Part shown: piece after piece, positions 21,265-31,375 of the stretch
How the letters are laid out: the number at the start of each line of letters is the position of its first letter
Position numbering within the stretch: the stretch's first letter is position 1
Assembly (NCBI GenBank): GCA_014621405.1
Contig: JAANBC010000059.1
Location: 1-64,000, forward strand
Source: Stylonectria norvegica
Lineage: Eukaryota; Ascomycota; Sordariomycetes; Hypocreales; Nectriaceae
DNA: 64,000 nt
Direction: 5' to 3'
Notes under the pieces: generated by a model
What the model saw: only the letters and a program-made list of their open reading frames with translations
Databases searched by the model: none
What the model was told of the DNA's origin: nothing
Translations under genes and position numbers: made by a program

Positions 21265-24162
21265 GGTGTTGATGGTCTGGGGTGGTCTGTGGTAGTCTGG
21301 AGTTGGTGGTCCGCTAGAGGTTGCAGTGATGACATAAAGATAGAGACGTAGCAACGACAGTAATCGAGGGTAGACGTCTGGTCTTACTCCAGCACCTCGG
21401 TCCTTTTTGGATATCTATCAGTCAAGTCATGCGCTCTCCAGCCTGGGGGTCTCTGGGTCTTCAGTCTCCCTAGGGCCTCTCAGGGCTCTCCGTCGTTCTC
21501 TGCTGGGGCACAGCGAGCCGCGAAACACGCCATTGACTACAATAAGATTGGGGTGGACCAGCATCGGGCTGATCGTGCGCTTCCACCACGCGAAGCCCAG
21601 GGTCGAGACGAGCGGGTGATGGGCGTGATGAGCGTGACAAACGTGGCGGGCGCAGGCCAAAACGCAGGCGGAGATGCCGTGGGCGCGAATGAGGGCGATG
21701 CCAAAGACGAGAGTCGTCAGCAACGTCGAAACGCGAGGCCAGTGATTCGTCGAGAGCAGACTAGACGTTGGGTTGCCGTTGTACAATACAGTTCGGCCTG
21801 GATGGGGGCGTGCAAGGAGATGACGGGAAGAGAGGGTTCTTGCATGCGCCTCGATCCGCAGCCAGCCTGTCAGCGACGAGGAATTACTCAGCGTCGCTCA
21901 GCAGCACGAGTGACACTGGTGCTGCTGCGACAAGGCAGTGGACCGCCCGGGGAGCTAAAGCCTAAAATAGTGCGCGGCGTAACTGGTGTTTTCCCGTTTG
22001 GGTGGGCTGGTGTCGTGGATTCTTGGGGGGAAGCCGTGGGATATGTGTTGGCGCTGCTGGGGGTGGGCGTGGGATGGTGGATCTGAATATCTGGTGCTGG
22101 TGGATGTTGGTGTTGTTGGTGGTGGTGATGGCACTATAGCGTTTGATATCAGTCCTGCGGGAGCGGCTTCGGGGCACGCTGAGGAACGCGCTGAGCCACT
22201 CGATGCACTTGATGGCGTCACGTATGCGAGCCCACGGGCACTCTAGGTTCGGAGATCGAGCACTAAGGGGAGGCTAGCAGCCCTAGGTTGCTGTAGGACG
22301 AGATGGACTGGGTAAAGTGTGCGCGCCGATGAAGGGCGAACGACGACAGCATGGATCATAGATGGATCATGAGTGGACGACGGGCCAACGACGAGTGGAT
22401 GATGCCCGAGAAGTCGGCGATGCTTGCGAGCTCTGGTTCAACAAGGCCAACAAGGGTCCAAGCAACGACGAGAGAACAACGCGAGCGGCGGCCGTGTGCG
22501 TACGGCGGCTGCTGGAACTTTCACTTAGGCTCTTAGCCACCGGCGTGTGATTTGAGACGGGGAAACGAACCAGCCCGAATAGGAGAGGCCGAGAGGGCGA
22601 GGGCGTGGGATATAATTTCGTCTGGAGATCTTTGTCATCCACAGCGTGGGTGGTGGGAAGTAAGGGATGAGAGATGGACATGCGGGCGTATCATGGATGG
22701 AAGGAGATGCGACGATGAGATGCAGTAACAACGTAAGAACAGGAGGCGGGTGCCGGAGAAAGGAAAGCAGTCCCTTGCTCCGTCTCGTCCGGCTCACAAC
22801 TCGACGCCGGGCCGTATCTCAGAACAGGCTCATCAAGCTTGTTTCGAATATGGCATTGTAAGGTGGCATTGTAAGAGCGAGTATCGTCCGACTCTGGGAC
22901 CCAACTCGCGTCACGAGGTCGCAACAGTCGATAAAAGAGAAGTTCCGACAGGCCGTTTACAAGCGTCAGTACGTTCGTCTCTTCAGCGGAAACTTGGGTA
23001 GTATGTACGACCGTGTGGGGGCATCCCGCATTGCGCCGAGCGACCGGTCAACTTCCCGATCAGGAGGGGCGTAGTCGATTGATCGAGATAACAGAGGGAG
23101 GGAGGTTGGTTCGTGAGGAAATCAACAAGCGCCGGGACAAGCCGTTGACTGCTTACCGCCGTGGTTTGCTGTCGCCTCGCAATTGAGTCGGTAAGATCGT
23201 AGCTAGAGGGATAAGGGGTCGGATCAAAACAGATGGAGTGAAGGAGATTCACTACGTGTAAGTGCAGCGGGCCGCGGCACATGTGCTCAGCTTCAGAGCA
23301 GAAGCGGGAAAAGAAGCAACAACGACAGCACAACAAAAGTACCGCAGCCAGGTGATGCCGAGGGAGCTCCTTAGTGATGTCGATGCTAACAAGCAAGACA
23401 GCGAAGAGTGAAAGACAGGGCGATGAACGACCAAGACATGGGCCTCGGGGCCGATCTCCACCTTGGCCTGGGTGAACAATCCAGGAGGATGGGCGGTACC
23501 TATAGTGACCTGGGTAAGGCAAAGAGATACCTTCTCGTTCAGTATTTCCGGTACCTGAGAGTGACTCGTACGTAAAGACCTCCGAGTCCCTCTTAAGTGC
23601 AGCAGCAGTAGCAGCAGGAACCGCGACGCGATACACGGGTTTAATCCCACGGATACCATGCAGTACCTGCCTGCTGGCTATACTATGCTAAATATGATGA
23701 ATTTGATGCGGTGCCGGGTGACGTGTTGCAAAGAGGAGTGAAACGGAACTCATCTCACCATCACAGGGGTCCAGCTCTTCTTTTCCCTTCTCTTGCAGGG
23801 TATCGATGAGTTTCTTGCGTGTGTTTCCACTTTCCACTCTTAGAGACTCATGCTTCTCGACCTCAAACTCGCCCTCAACCTCGTGGAGATGCTCGGAAGC
23901 CGGTCGCTTGGCGTGGTGCCATATGTGCATATATTGCTTGGGACTCTCGAGCCTCGAGGTTACATCTGCTTCGTAGGGACCGGCCGCAGACACTGTCATC
24001 GTGCACCCAATCACCCAAACAACAGCCGCAGCAGAGAGAAAACTCTTCGCTTTCCCCTTGAAGCTGCAGGGATAGTCGGCGGAGCAGCCCCTGTAAAGGT
24101 GTGCTGTAATGGGCCAGCACGACTTGGTGGGCTTGGCAGGCTCGGTAGCCTATGCTTAGATC

Positions 24163-24171
24163 TTATCAGAT
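24163..24171 (-). promoter_or_regulatory. SREA/SRE-type GATA site (ATCTGATAA), site 1
   Basis: The + strand reads TTATCAGAT, so the minus strand is ATCTGATAA, an exact match to the ATCWGATAA consensus of fungal iron-responsive GATA repressors (SreA/SRE/URBS1 family). It is the first of three sites in 32 bp, in the shared sidA/NRPS promoter. Confidence 0.75.
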
Positions 24172-24175
24172 CCAG

Positions 24176-24184
24176 TTATCAGAT
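24176..24184 (-). promoter_or_regulatory. SREA/SRE-type GATA site (ATCTGATAA), site 2
   Basis: Second exact ATCWGATAA match, minus orientation, starting 13 bp after site 1 and nearly touching site 3. Close paired GATA sites are typical of iron-regulated fungal promoters. Confidence 0.75.
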
Positions 24185-24185
24185 G

Positions 24186-24194
24186 ATCAGATAA
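24186..24194 (+). promoter_or_regulatory. SREA/SRE-type GATA site (ATCAGATAA), site 3
   Basis: Third exact match, on the + strand (W = A). It is one base from site 2 and in the opposite orientation, so sites 2 and 3 form an inverted GATA pair. Confidence 0.75.
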
Positions 24195-24379
24195 TTCCCT
24201 CACGCCTCCACCTGCGGCACCAAACCTTTCGCTCATGCATCACCACCCAATCACGCCCGTGGCGCCCCCAAGCGATCCCTGCAGGCTGCCCTCCGTGACG
24301 CTCCTCCGTCCTTGTATTGCTTCTTCCGGTCCCATGTGTGCCAGGGATGCCCAGAGCCCCGTCGATGATCGGCCCCGAT

Positions 24380-24428
24380 GGCGTCGACGCCGGCGCTCGT
24401 GGGAAAGCCGTCATCGGCGTCGACGCCG
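24380..24428. promoter_or_regulatory. Duplicated GC-rich palindrome (GGCGTCGACGCC)
   Basis: The 12-bp perfect palindrome GGCGTCGACGCC occurs at 24380-24391 and again at 24416-24427, 36 bp apart. The second copy extends to a 14-bp palindrome (24415-24428). Dyad symmetry, duplication and position between the GATA sites make a dimeric regulator-binding element possible. This is inference only. Confidence 0.4.
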
Positions 24429-24470
24429 TGCGTCCACAGACGAGACAAATTTCCACGGTCTAGGAGTCAA

Positions 24471-24509
24471 GGCACGGCCAAAAGCACGGCCGAAAACACG
24501 GCGAAGAAC
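24471..24509. repeat. Short imperfect tandem repeat (GCACGGCCAAAA)
   Basis: Three imperfect head-to-tail copies of a unit of about 11-12 bp in the sidA/NRPS intergenic region, between the palindromes and GATA site 4. No function is evident. Confidence 0.6.
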
Positions 24510-24569
24510 ACCTCCGCGGTCTAGCCGAATTACTAGGCGACTGGCCGCTCGGACGATGCAAGTCCCATC

Positions 24570-24578
24570 TTATCTGAT
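24570..24578 (-). promoter_or_regulatory. SREA/SRE-type GATA site (ATCAGATAA), site 4
   Basis: The + strand reads TTATCTGAT, so the minus strand is ATCAGATAA, an exact match. It lies about 380 bp toward sidA from the triple cluster and about 1.5 kb before the sidA start. Confidence 0.65.
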
Positions 24579-26068
24579 CCCCAAGATCATCACCGAGGTC
24601 GGTCCAGCGTCTTTCATCTCTGCATGCCCGAGTCCATTTCCGAGCTCTCTCGCCTGCTTTCTGTCTTCGTCGATCGAACTGCCTCCTCTTCCCTCCCTCC
24701 CCCCACCCTCGGCCCTCCACTCCTCCGCCGCTCAAGGTCGCGGGCAAGGATCGTCATTTGGCTGAAGACGCCACCGTCAGGGCCCCATCGTGAGCAACAA
24801 CGCGGGAGATGCCCAGAGAGGAAGAGTGCCAGAAGCGACCGGCGGGTCTGTGGTCTGCGGACCTGCGTTGCTGCCGTAATCACAACCGGTAAGGTACTTA
24901 TCTCATCATTGGTAGGTACCTCTCAACTCGTCCCGTCTGTCTGTCAGCGTCTTGCCAGCGTTTTGTCGGCGTCTGTCGATCCCATCTTTCCTCTAGGCGC
25001 GCCTCGCACAGAAGATTTTAGCTTTTAGGCGTGAGCGACCAGAGCGAGACGGTTCAACGCCATGATCCATCCAACTACCGGCGCGTTGCCGTTCGGAGAT
25101 GATGAGGTGGGTTGTGGCCTCAAGCGAGCTCCCCACGCTACGGGACATCACGGTCAACGACCCTGACCAAGTAGACGAAGCATGCTCGTGGCTTTGAAAA
25201 TGCGCGACATTTCCAGAGTCAAAGCCGACCTCTTACTTGCCGCCGAGACACGCCCCTCGCCCGCCCGAGTCGGACGGAGCTTATGGATGGCCACGGGGAC
25301 CAAGAGTCGAGTGTCGACGTTGGATGTGTTTGTACAGGCACCCAAGCGGACGCCATTGCAAGCTGCTTCCAAGTGGACGCCAAGTGGACATCGTAGACGG
25401 TAGGTAAATGGATACGCTCGCCCCCCCTCCCTCTCCATCTTCCGGCAGACCAGCGCGTCCAGACCGGGTCGGCTCTAGCTCTAGCGGCCCTCCGTCGCGG
25501 CCCTCCGCCGACATGTCGTTCGTTTCGCAGGATATTGTATGTACCTTTTGCGTCGTCTGCCACCATGTGAAGTACACACCGACCGAGACTCGCCCGCAGT
25601 CTGTGAAGTAAGCTTGCCCCGTCTGTTTTGGTCCGAGGCCAACGGTTCCTTGCATGCTGGCTGGCTGGGAAAAGACTCCATAGATCTCATCCCAAGCCAT
25701 CTATTAAATGCCGACAACTCCCCCCCGGGGCCAACCCTTCCCCTCCTCTTGTAAGCCCTCAACTGCCGAGTGAAAGGAACCTTTTATTTTTCACTTTTAC
25801 TGTTACCCACCCTCTGGAACCGGAGAACCAATACGCATACTTAGTCTCCGACTCACCGGCTGTGCTGAGATACCTCGGTTGCGAATCGAGAAATCGACAA
25901 TATCTCCAAGTCGCATCAACCTCAGCAACAGAGACTCAACTGTCGCCACCGTCCCGTTGCCGTTGTTCGCCTCCGCCCAAAAAGGATCGCTTTCTGACCC
26001 GGGCAGCTTGATTCTTCCCTCTTTCGGGCTCATTTACCAGCCCTTCGGCTGATTCCATCCCCGCCAAC

Positions 26069-27795
26069 ATGTCCCCTCATAGTGATATTTCCTTGAATGG
26101 CTCCAACGGGGCCGCGGTGCTCCCGCAGTCCAACGGAAACACCACCGGAGCTACCAACGGCACCACCAACGGCACCAATAACGGCACCACCAACGGCACC
26201 ACCAACGGCGCCGTCCGAAGCAACAGTGGCCGCAAAACTCACAACGAGCGGTCGCCGTATCTCGAGGCCGCCACTCCAGACTCCGAGTATGACCTCATCT
26301 GCGCCGGCTTCGGCCCCGCCAGTCTCGCCGTCGCCGTTGCCATCCACGATGCCCTCGCCGCCGGCCAAAAGCTGCGTCCGGATGGATCCGCGCCCAAGGT
26401 TCTCTTCCTCGAGAAGCAGACTCGCTTCGCCTGGCACGCCGGCATGCTTCTCCCGGGCGCAAAGATGCAGATCTCCTTCGTCAAGGATCTGGCCACGCTG
26501 CGAGACCCCCGATCCGAGTTCACCTTCCTCAACTACCTGCACCGACAGGATAGGCTAGTTGACTTTACCAACCTGGGCACATTCTTGCCCGCCCGGACTG
26601 AGTATGAGGACTACCTCCGCTGGTGCTCGTCTTTCTTCGACCATCTCGTTCAGTACAACAACGAGGTCCTTGCCATCACCCCCGACAACAAGGAGGCCGG
26701 CAACGTCAAGTCCTTCACCGTCCAGGCCCGCAGCGGAAAGACTGGCCAGGTCACGTCGTATCGCGGCCGTCACGTTCTCGTCGCTACTGGCGGTCAGCCC
26801 TCGCTCCCCAAAAGTTTGCCCATCAAGCACCCCCGGGTCCTCCACTCATCCCAGTTCGCCAACAACGTCCCCCATATCCTCACCAAGCAGAACGCGCCCT
26901 ACCGCGTGGCTGTCATTGGTGCTGGTCAAAGCGCTGCTGAGATCTTCAACAACGTCCAGAGCTTATATCCCAACTCCAAGACCTACTTGATCATGCGCCC
27001 AGAGTTCTTGCGGCCTAGCGATGACTCCCCCTTGTAGGCGCATGATCTCACTGCGACTAACAGGTAGTTTGCTAACGAGGAGCAGCGTCAACTCCATCTT
27101 TAACCCGGAATACATCGACAACCTATACCCTAGGCCAGCCAAGTCCCGCCAGGCACTACTAACTGAGGCCCGCGCCACAAACTACGGCGTCGTCAGACTC
27201 GAGCTCATCGAGCACCTCTACGAGAAGATGTACGACCAGAGGAGAGAGCTTGGAACTGATGAGTCCAATTGGCCCCACCGCATCTTGGCCGGGCGCCAGA
27301 TTGCCAGCGTTGATGCCAAGGGTGACAGCCTCGAGATCAACGTCCAGCGTGTTCTAGCCAACGGTCTTGATGGTTTCGTGGACGCGGGTGATGAGGAGAT
27401 TATCGAGGCGGATCTGGTGATTGCAGCAACTGGCTACCAGCGAAACGCGCACATCGACATGCTAAAGGAGGCATGGACCATGCTACCCAAGACCTTTTCC
27501 CACAAGACTGAGGTTTCCAATGGTATTGCTGGTTGGAACGTCGAGACGGAGCAAGGAGAGCGCAAGCTATCCGTCGGCCGAGATTACCGCGTGAAATTCA
27601 ACAGCGGCTCCGTGTCCGACGAGGCGGGAGTGTGGCTCCAAGGCTGCTGCGAGGGAACTCACGGGGTTAGAAAAGGCCCTCGCCCCCCATCTTACAGCAT
27701 CGTGCTAACATCCTGCGCAGTTGAGCGATACCCTCTTGTCCGTCCTAGCCACGAGATCTGGCGAGATTGTTGACTCGATCTTCGGAAAGCAGTAA
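26069..27795 (+). CDS. sidA: L-ornithine N5-monooxygenase (siderophore biosynthesis)
   Basis: Catalyses the first committed step of hydroxamate siderophore synthesis: FAD- and NADPH-dependent N5-hydroxylation of L-ornithine. Three exons, 26069-27033, 27086-27665 and 27721-27795, give 539 residues. Intron 1 (52 nt) has a GCTAAC branch and CAG acceptor and restores SPFVNSIFNPEY. Intron 2 (55 nt) uses an unusual GTTAGA donor, a GCTAAC branch and GCGCAG, and restores EGTHG-LSDTLLSVLATRSGE, ending in SIFGKQ. Motifs: FAD fold ICAGFGPASLAVAVA from residue ~77, NADPH fold VIGAGQSAAEIF near 284, and the ATGY substrate/cofactor motif near 436. The start ATG has A at -3. Residues ~29-48 are a Thr-Asn-Gly-Thr repeat. 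The protein should be cytosolic. It is divergent from the NRPS that would use its acylated product; the promoter GATA sites predict repression when iron is plentiful. Confidence 0.95.
26153..26212 (+). repeat. 12-bp coding minisatellite in sidA N terminus
   Basis: Five tandem 12-bp units (ACCAACGGCACC and close variants) encode a Thr-Asn-Gly-Thr-rich stretch ahead of the FAD domain. Being a multiple of three it keeps frame and could vary in copy number between strains. Confidence 0.85.
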
Positions 27796-28671
27796 ACTGC
27801 TGGAAGCATTGTGCGAATTGGTAGTGTATGATGTGGTAAAGCAGCGAAAAAGTGTTTGTTTCAGACTTGAGGATATCCCGACTTCATGAGACGAGTTGGT
27901 TCGTTCAAAAACTTGGTGCATTTGATTGGTGTTTGTTTCTTAGATGAGTAGAGGTAGATTAAACTCTCCCTTGGAGTAAGTCAGTCAATTGAATAACGCA
28001 CTTAAGTGATCGATTTTTCGACTTTCGCCTCCATGAATAGGATCAAGGGTGTCGCCACGCATACATTCGCTGACTTGAATGGTTGAGCTGTAAGGAAGAC
28101 ATCATGGTAGGCTGTTATATTATCCCTTTTGCCTGAATAACTGAGTAGTCTGGCTCGTCATCCACGCAGCATATGTCGCAGATTTCATCTGATGGTGCAT
28201 GTAACAACTCTGCATGTTTGATTCACTCATCACCAAAGCGTTTGCCGCGCCAGCCGTTGGACTTTTAATATTCCAGTCGTTCTCTGAGAATACGAAGCTA
28301 GTGTCGCTAGACCCGAATCAGTACCATACCGGTGCATGAGCCACTGTGAAGCCTCGGTCTAGCTGTAGCGAGTTAGCCAGTCGTTCTCGAACTGCCGCTT
28401 TATCTGTCCAAAGGCCACCAGCGTTGACATTGTGATTGTTACTCAAGTGTTTGCCATTGCTCAAGACCGCTTCCGACGGATAAAGACACGACATCAGACC
28501 AGGCATGCGAGATTGTGCTTCGAGGGACCCGTCTCCACTCTGCCTCGGTCCTTCGCCTCCCTTGCGTTCCAGGTTGCGGTGGTCGAGTGGAGGCCGCCCG
28601 AAGTCCCTTTTGGTCCCGAGCAACCAACCACCTCAGCCCTACGCAACGCCGCAGCAGCAAAGACTCTCGGG
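27796..28671. other. Intergenic region between sidA and the Zn2Cys6 regulator gene
   Basis: About 880 bp. The first half is AT-richer and suits the sidA 3' UTR; the second half leads into the regulator gene. No credible gene is seen. The frame of the regulator's first exon stays open upstream of the chosen ATG, but without another ATG in a good position. Confidence 0.5.
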
Positions 28672-30991
28672 ATGATGCAGGCTGCCAGCGACGATGCTAG
28701 TCGGCAGCCTCTAATAAAACGACTGCCGGTCAATCCTCGTCGTAACAAGGTCCCTCCTGAGCGTCGTCGACGCGTTGTCACTGCGTAAGTCCAGCCGTCT
28801 TGTCGCATTGCTTGAGCGCCTCATCTGATAACTGCTTCTGACCGTGAACAAGATGCAATGCATGCAACGTTCGACGCGTCAAATGCTCAGGTGAACATCC
28901 CTGTCGCCAGTGCAACTCTTCGTCGCGAGATTGCGTCTATCCCACGGCCGTGGAAAGGGTGACCGTTTCACGGACTGAGTTGGAGGAGCTGAGGAGAAAG
29001 GTCGGGCTTTATGAAAAGACACTCCAGGATACAGTACCCGATGCAATGAGGCACCACGAGCGCCTCGGGCACAACGCCTCCAGCCCTCAACAAGGCACGG
29101 GACCGGCCACGGCGATATCGGTGGAGTACTCTCCTTCTCCCCAGGCTTTTTCAAGCCGGCAACAGAGTCCTGAGCGCAATGACGAGGTGCAAGAGCCGAC
29201 GGAAGGGCGTCTCCTTCATGATCCGGACGGCAACACTCGTTTCCTTGGCGAGACGAGCGGTGCCACATTCTTAGATTATGTGAAGGAGTTCATGAGGACC
29301 ATCTTTCCTCTAGCGCACCACGATCGTCGCGCATCCGCTGATGGCGGCGCCTTCTTGTCGAGCTTGGGGAGATACCAAACGTATGACTCTCGGCCTCTTC
29401 GCGACCGAGAAATCGATCCTTTGCGGCTGCCTTCAAAATCAGACATGGAAGCAATGCTGTTTGACCTCCGAAGCTTCATCCAAGACGGCAATGGTAACTG
29501 GCCCAGTGGCGGGATATACTGGTGGGGAGATTTGGATTGCGTGCCGAACGATCCCTCAGCTTCAAATTCGGGAGCTCTTGGTCTTGAAAAGTGTCGATAT
29601 CTCGCATTCTATCACACAGCCTTTGCCATCGTGTCCCAGGCTTCCAACACTCGACATCAGGCTAGCTTGAGCGAGGTTCATTTCGCCAGAGCCCGCACGT
29701 TACTCGGGAATCCTCTGAATATCACACGGTTTACCATTACCGAGGTGGCTGCTTTGGCGCTGATGGGGTTCTTCCTGATCGAGATGAATAGACGCGACGC
29801 TGCCTATATGTTTGTCAGCAACGCAATGCACATCAGTATAATGCACGGGGCCCATAGGGGATGGGTTGATGAAAGGGGCAAGCGAGTGTTCTGGACTCTG
29901 TATGTGCTGGATCGTTGGCTGAGCTGTTTGATGGGAAGACCACCAACGATTATGGACGATGCCATCCGGCTCGCTCTACCTTGTGATGCTCCGTGAGTTA
30001 CACATGCTGTTGAGTCCGCCTCCAATCACTAACCTCTGATAGATCAATGCCTTCGGCAGCTGGCCTCCTAGCCCACGTTGAACTGTCCCGCATCTCCGGC
30101 CATATTGTGTGCAATACGTATCGCGTAGCTCCTGATAGTGGAAGCAGGGATCCGATCAGGGATCTCGAGAGTGCGCTTGACATGCTGGAGCAGTGGCAAT
30201 CTTCGTTGCCCCCTCGTCTTCAACTCTCCAGCAGTGGTTTAAGTGATGATCCAGCTTGCTGCCTTCTGCATATGGGACATAACCAGGTACGTCTTGTTTG
30301 CCGTCGCCTAGATCAGGTTCATCACTAACACTTGCAGCTCGTGATACTGACAATACGGCCCATCTTCTTTGCTGCCGTCAAGAAGACATTTGCCGAGCGT
30401 CTCGTCACACAACAGTCTTCGCTCGAATCCCACCCACAGTTGCCCAAGCTTCGGAGGTGCCTGGCGGCAGCGGAACTCAATATTCGTTTAGCTCGCCACA
30501 TACTGGCTCTCAACCATCCCCGAAAACTGCTGCAGGCTGGCCTACACTTTATCTTCAACGCAGCCATCTGTTTGATGCTGCAAGAGCTGATTTATGACGA
30601 GTCCGCAGCTCCAAGAGAGCACCCGACGCGTGATGGTGATCTTGACTTCGTCATCGCAAGGTTCGAGGAGGAGAGCTTGCTGGGCAGCAATTATGGCAGA
30701 GACTGTGCAGCGGTTCTTCGCGATCTCCGAATACTCGTCCAAAGGCTGAAGGCGCCGGCGCTCATAGACTCAGGTATGGAGAGCAGTGGAGCAAGTGTAG
30801 CCTCGGGCCTATCCGCGTACCCTTCGACAAATAACGGTGCAAAGTCGGAGAATGGGAATGTTTGGGATCCGAAGATAACCTCGGAGGCTTTCCCACAGCC
30901 GATTCATGTAGAACAGGGGCATGTCTTGTACGACGAGCTGGTGTCTTGGATGGACCATGATTGGCGATCGTATGGCGGATTTATGATCTAA
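28672..30991 (+). CDS. Zn2Cys6 fungal-specific transcription factor
   Basis: Four exons, 28672-28784, 28853-29992, 30043-30286 and 30338-30991, give 716 residues with consistent phases. Splicing intron 1 (68 nt, GTAAGT donor) rebuilds a complete binuclear zinc cluster whose six cysteines follow the spacing CNAC-x6-C-x5-C-RQ-C-x6-C-VYP. Basic residues (ERRRRVVTA) precede it and a short coiled-coil linker (RTELEELRRKVGLYEKTL) follows. The middle region from about residue 150 (FLDYVKEFMRTIFPL, later RVFWTLYVLDRWLSCLMGRPP) is a fungal-specific transcription factor domain (PF04082 type). Introns 2 (50 nt) and 3 (51 nt) have CACTAAC branch sites. The protein should be nuclear and bind CGG-type sites. 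It lies directly downstream of sidA in the same orientation, so it could regulate the siderophore genes, but its target is unknown. The start (two adjacent ATGs) is the least certain part. Confidence 0.85.
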
Positions 30992-31375
30992 CGAACTCGT
31001 TCGGAACGAGGAACGACCCTGATCAGCGAGATTCTTGCATCTTCCAGAAGACATCGCTTTGCTGACACTTTTTGTATGATAGATAGGGTGTAGAATTTGA
31101 CGAACAAGTACATGTTTTGTGGAAGTTCTCAAATTTGCAGCCCTCGAAGTCTGAGGAAGGTAGTCGATATGTTATTTGGTTGGTTGGTGGATATGGATCG
31201 CCAGCCGGCCGCAGCTGCCAGCCTGGAGGAGCTGCTTTTGCTGTGTCGCGTTTCGCACGAACGCTATTGGTCCATTGGGGAGAAGACAATGTTGCTGTTG
31301 TGATACAGTGAATACACGATATATTTGCTGATCTTCCATTATAAATGCATGTTCGTTGCATCTCTTCCATTGACA
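30992..31375. other. Intergenic region before the Nudix/eIF2B-like gene
   Basis: About 380 bp between two genes on the same strand. It holds the regulator's 3' UTR and the next gene's promoter. Nothing else is recognised. Confidence 0.5.

Larger units (their letters stand above)
21265..26068. other. 4.8 kb divergent promoter region between NRPS and sidA
   Basis: An unusually long intergenic region for a filamentous fungus. Several open frames of 60-217 codons exist on both strands, but none has a recognisable domain, and some begin with non-ATG codons. The region holds four ATCWGATAA GATA-factor sites, two copies of a GC-rich palindrome and a short tandem repeat (listed separately). The last ~300 bases before 26069 are pyrimidine-rich, like a 5' UTR. 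An unrecognised spliced gene or non-coding RNA inside it cannot be excluded. Confidence 0.6.

Noticed and set aside
21265..21354. N-terminal extension of the NRPS by 30 residues
   Set aside because: The upstream frame begins at TTG. The ATG at 21264 has an excellent context and precedes the A1 domain directly.
22983..23636. 217-codon open frame on the minus strand
   Set aside because: No recognisable motif and irregular composition. It lies in the sidA/NRPS control region and overlaps another open frame.
28823..28831. A fifth ATCTGATAA GATA-type site
   Set aside because: It lies inside intron 1 of the Zn2Cys6 gene, alone, and about one such match is expected by chance in this window.
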